Positions 63,606 through 64,000 of a DNA stretch of 64,000 bases are shown piece after piece. Under the pieces are notes generated by a model. It saw only the letters and a list, made by a program, of their open reading frames with translations. It was not told the origin of the DNA and ran no database searches. Numbering within the stretch: position 1 is the stretch's first letter; every line of letters begins with the position of its first letter. The DNA is from Microglena sp. YARC (Eukaryota; Chlorophyta; Chlorophyceae; Chlamydomonadales; Chlamydomonadaceae): the NCBI GenBank assembly GCA_022414725.1, contig CM039464.1:62786213-62850212 (forward strand), in the 5' to 3' direction. Position numbers and translations under genes: made by a program.

Positions 63606-64000
63606 CTGAAATACATGCAATTATTGGGGTTTAGGGTTTAGGGTTTAGAGTGGGTGTTTTGGTGTTGGTGGTGGGTGCATGGGCGCAAAAATATGGGTAA
63701 TTGACTGCCTGCCACAGGGGACCTTTGTGTGCGATGTAAGCATGAAGTACAGGGCATGATGGTATATGCAAGTATTCGAGGGGGTTAAAGTTTAGGGTTT
63801 TAGGGTTGTCGGGTTTTAGGGTTGATGGTGATGGTGGTGGTGGTGCATGATGGGTGCAAGTATTTGGTTGATTGACTGTTTGCACAGGGGACCTTGAGTA
63901 CGATGTAATCATAAAGTACAGGGCCTGAAATACATGCATGTATTGGGTTTTTATGGTTTAAGGTTTGGGGTTTAGAGTGGGCGGTGGATGGTGGTGTTGG
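63585..64000 (-). repeat. Amplified exon acceptor border with telomere-like TTTAGGG
   Basis: Three copies (63599, 63750, 63919) of CATGAAGTACAGGGCCTGAA, the exon 5' border of 63605 in reverse, are spaced 151 and 169 bp. Between them are GGGTTTAGGGTTTAGGGTTT (63627-63646), GTTTAGGGTTTTAGGG (63790-63805) and TGGTGGTG blocks. The window ends inside the array. Confidence 0.9.

Overview
The window is nuclear DNA of a eukaryote, most likely a unicellular green alga. Evidence for this is spliceosomal-type exons with GT...AG borders and consistent phases, a Ty1/copia LTR retrotransposon, a LINE with an APE endonuclease, tRNA-derived retroposons, TTTAGGG/TTTTAGGG telomere-type motifs and extreme micro- and minisatellite content. 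No bacterial operon structure is seen. The lineage is an inference: no rRNA, plastid or other diagnostic gene is present.

Layout. 1-7600: two copies of a ~105-115 bp tandem-repeat family flank a minus-strand F-box/ankyrin-like ORF (493-1302) and a probable three-exon minus-strand gene whose last exon carries a PD-(D/E)XK-nuclease-like motif (1634-2975). A foldback-like inverted repeat (4787-5764), a strong hairpin (6140-6238) and an 80-bp repeat follow. 7625-19394: a minus-strand Ty1/copia element with two LTRs that differ at only about 2 of 321 positions by eye. It is split between protease and integrase by a 4.8-kb minus-strand LINE (11786-16617) with a 5-bp target duplication. 19395-24800: intergenic and repeat DNA with a non-LTR retrotransposon relic, a tRNA-like unit between direct repeats, one unrecognised 257-codon ORF and a small exon with a duplicated fragment. 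24835-34322: a plus-strand gene for a parallel beta-helix (pectin-lyase-like) protein. Four exons join in phase across introns of 1.8-4.1 kb that are filled with minisatellites, tRNA-derived and hairpin-ended repeats, microsatellites and two possible nested zinc-binding ORFs. 35513-46715: an 11.2-kb array of a 21-bp unit, then a 1000-N scaffold gap, then a 10.5-kb array of an ~88-bp unit (47716-58240). 58300-64000: a minus-strand gene that resembles the ribosome-biogenesis protein URB1/Npa1, its exons separated by tandemly amplified exon-intron borders, G/T-rich repeats and telomere-like sequence.

The main novelty is that exon-intron borders are themselves tandemly duplicated (2-10 copies) at several places in two unrelated genes and perhaps a third. 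The copies carry the last coding bases plus the splice site and are separated by G/T-rich simple sequence, so introns appear to grow by duplications anchored at splice junctions. Both retrotransposons also show an in-frame stop codon where their two reading frames meet (gag-UAG-pol in copia, ORF1-UGA-ORF2 in the LINE). From about 37.6 kb rightward, single-base indels become very frequent in repeats and exons, so fine detail there may reflect uncorrected long-read assembly.
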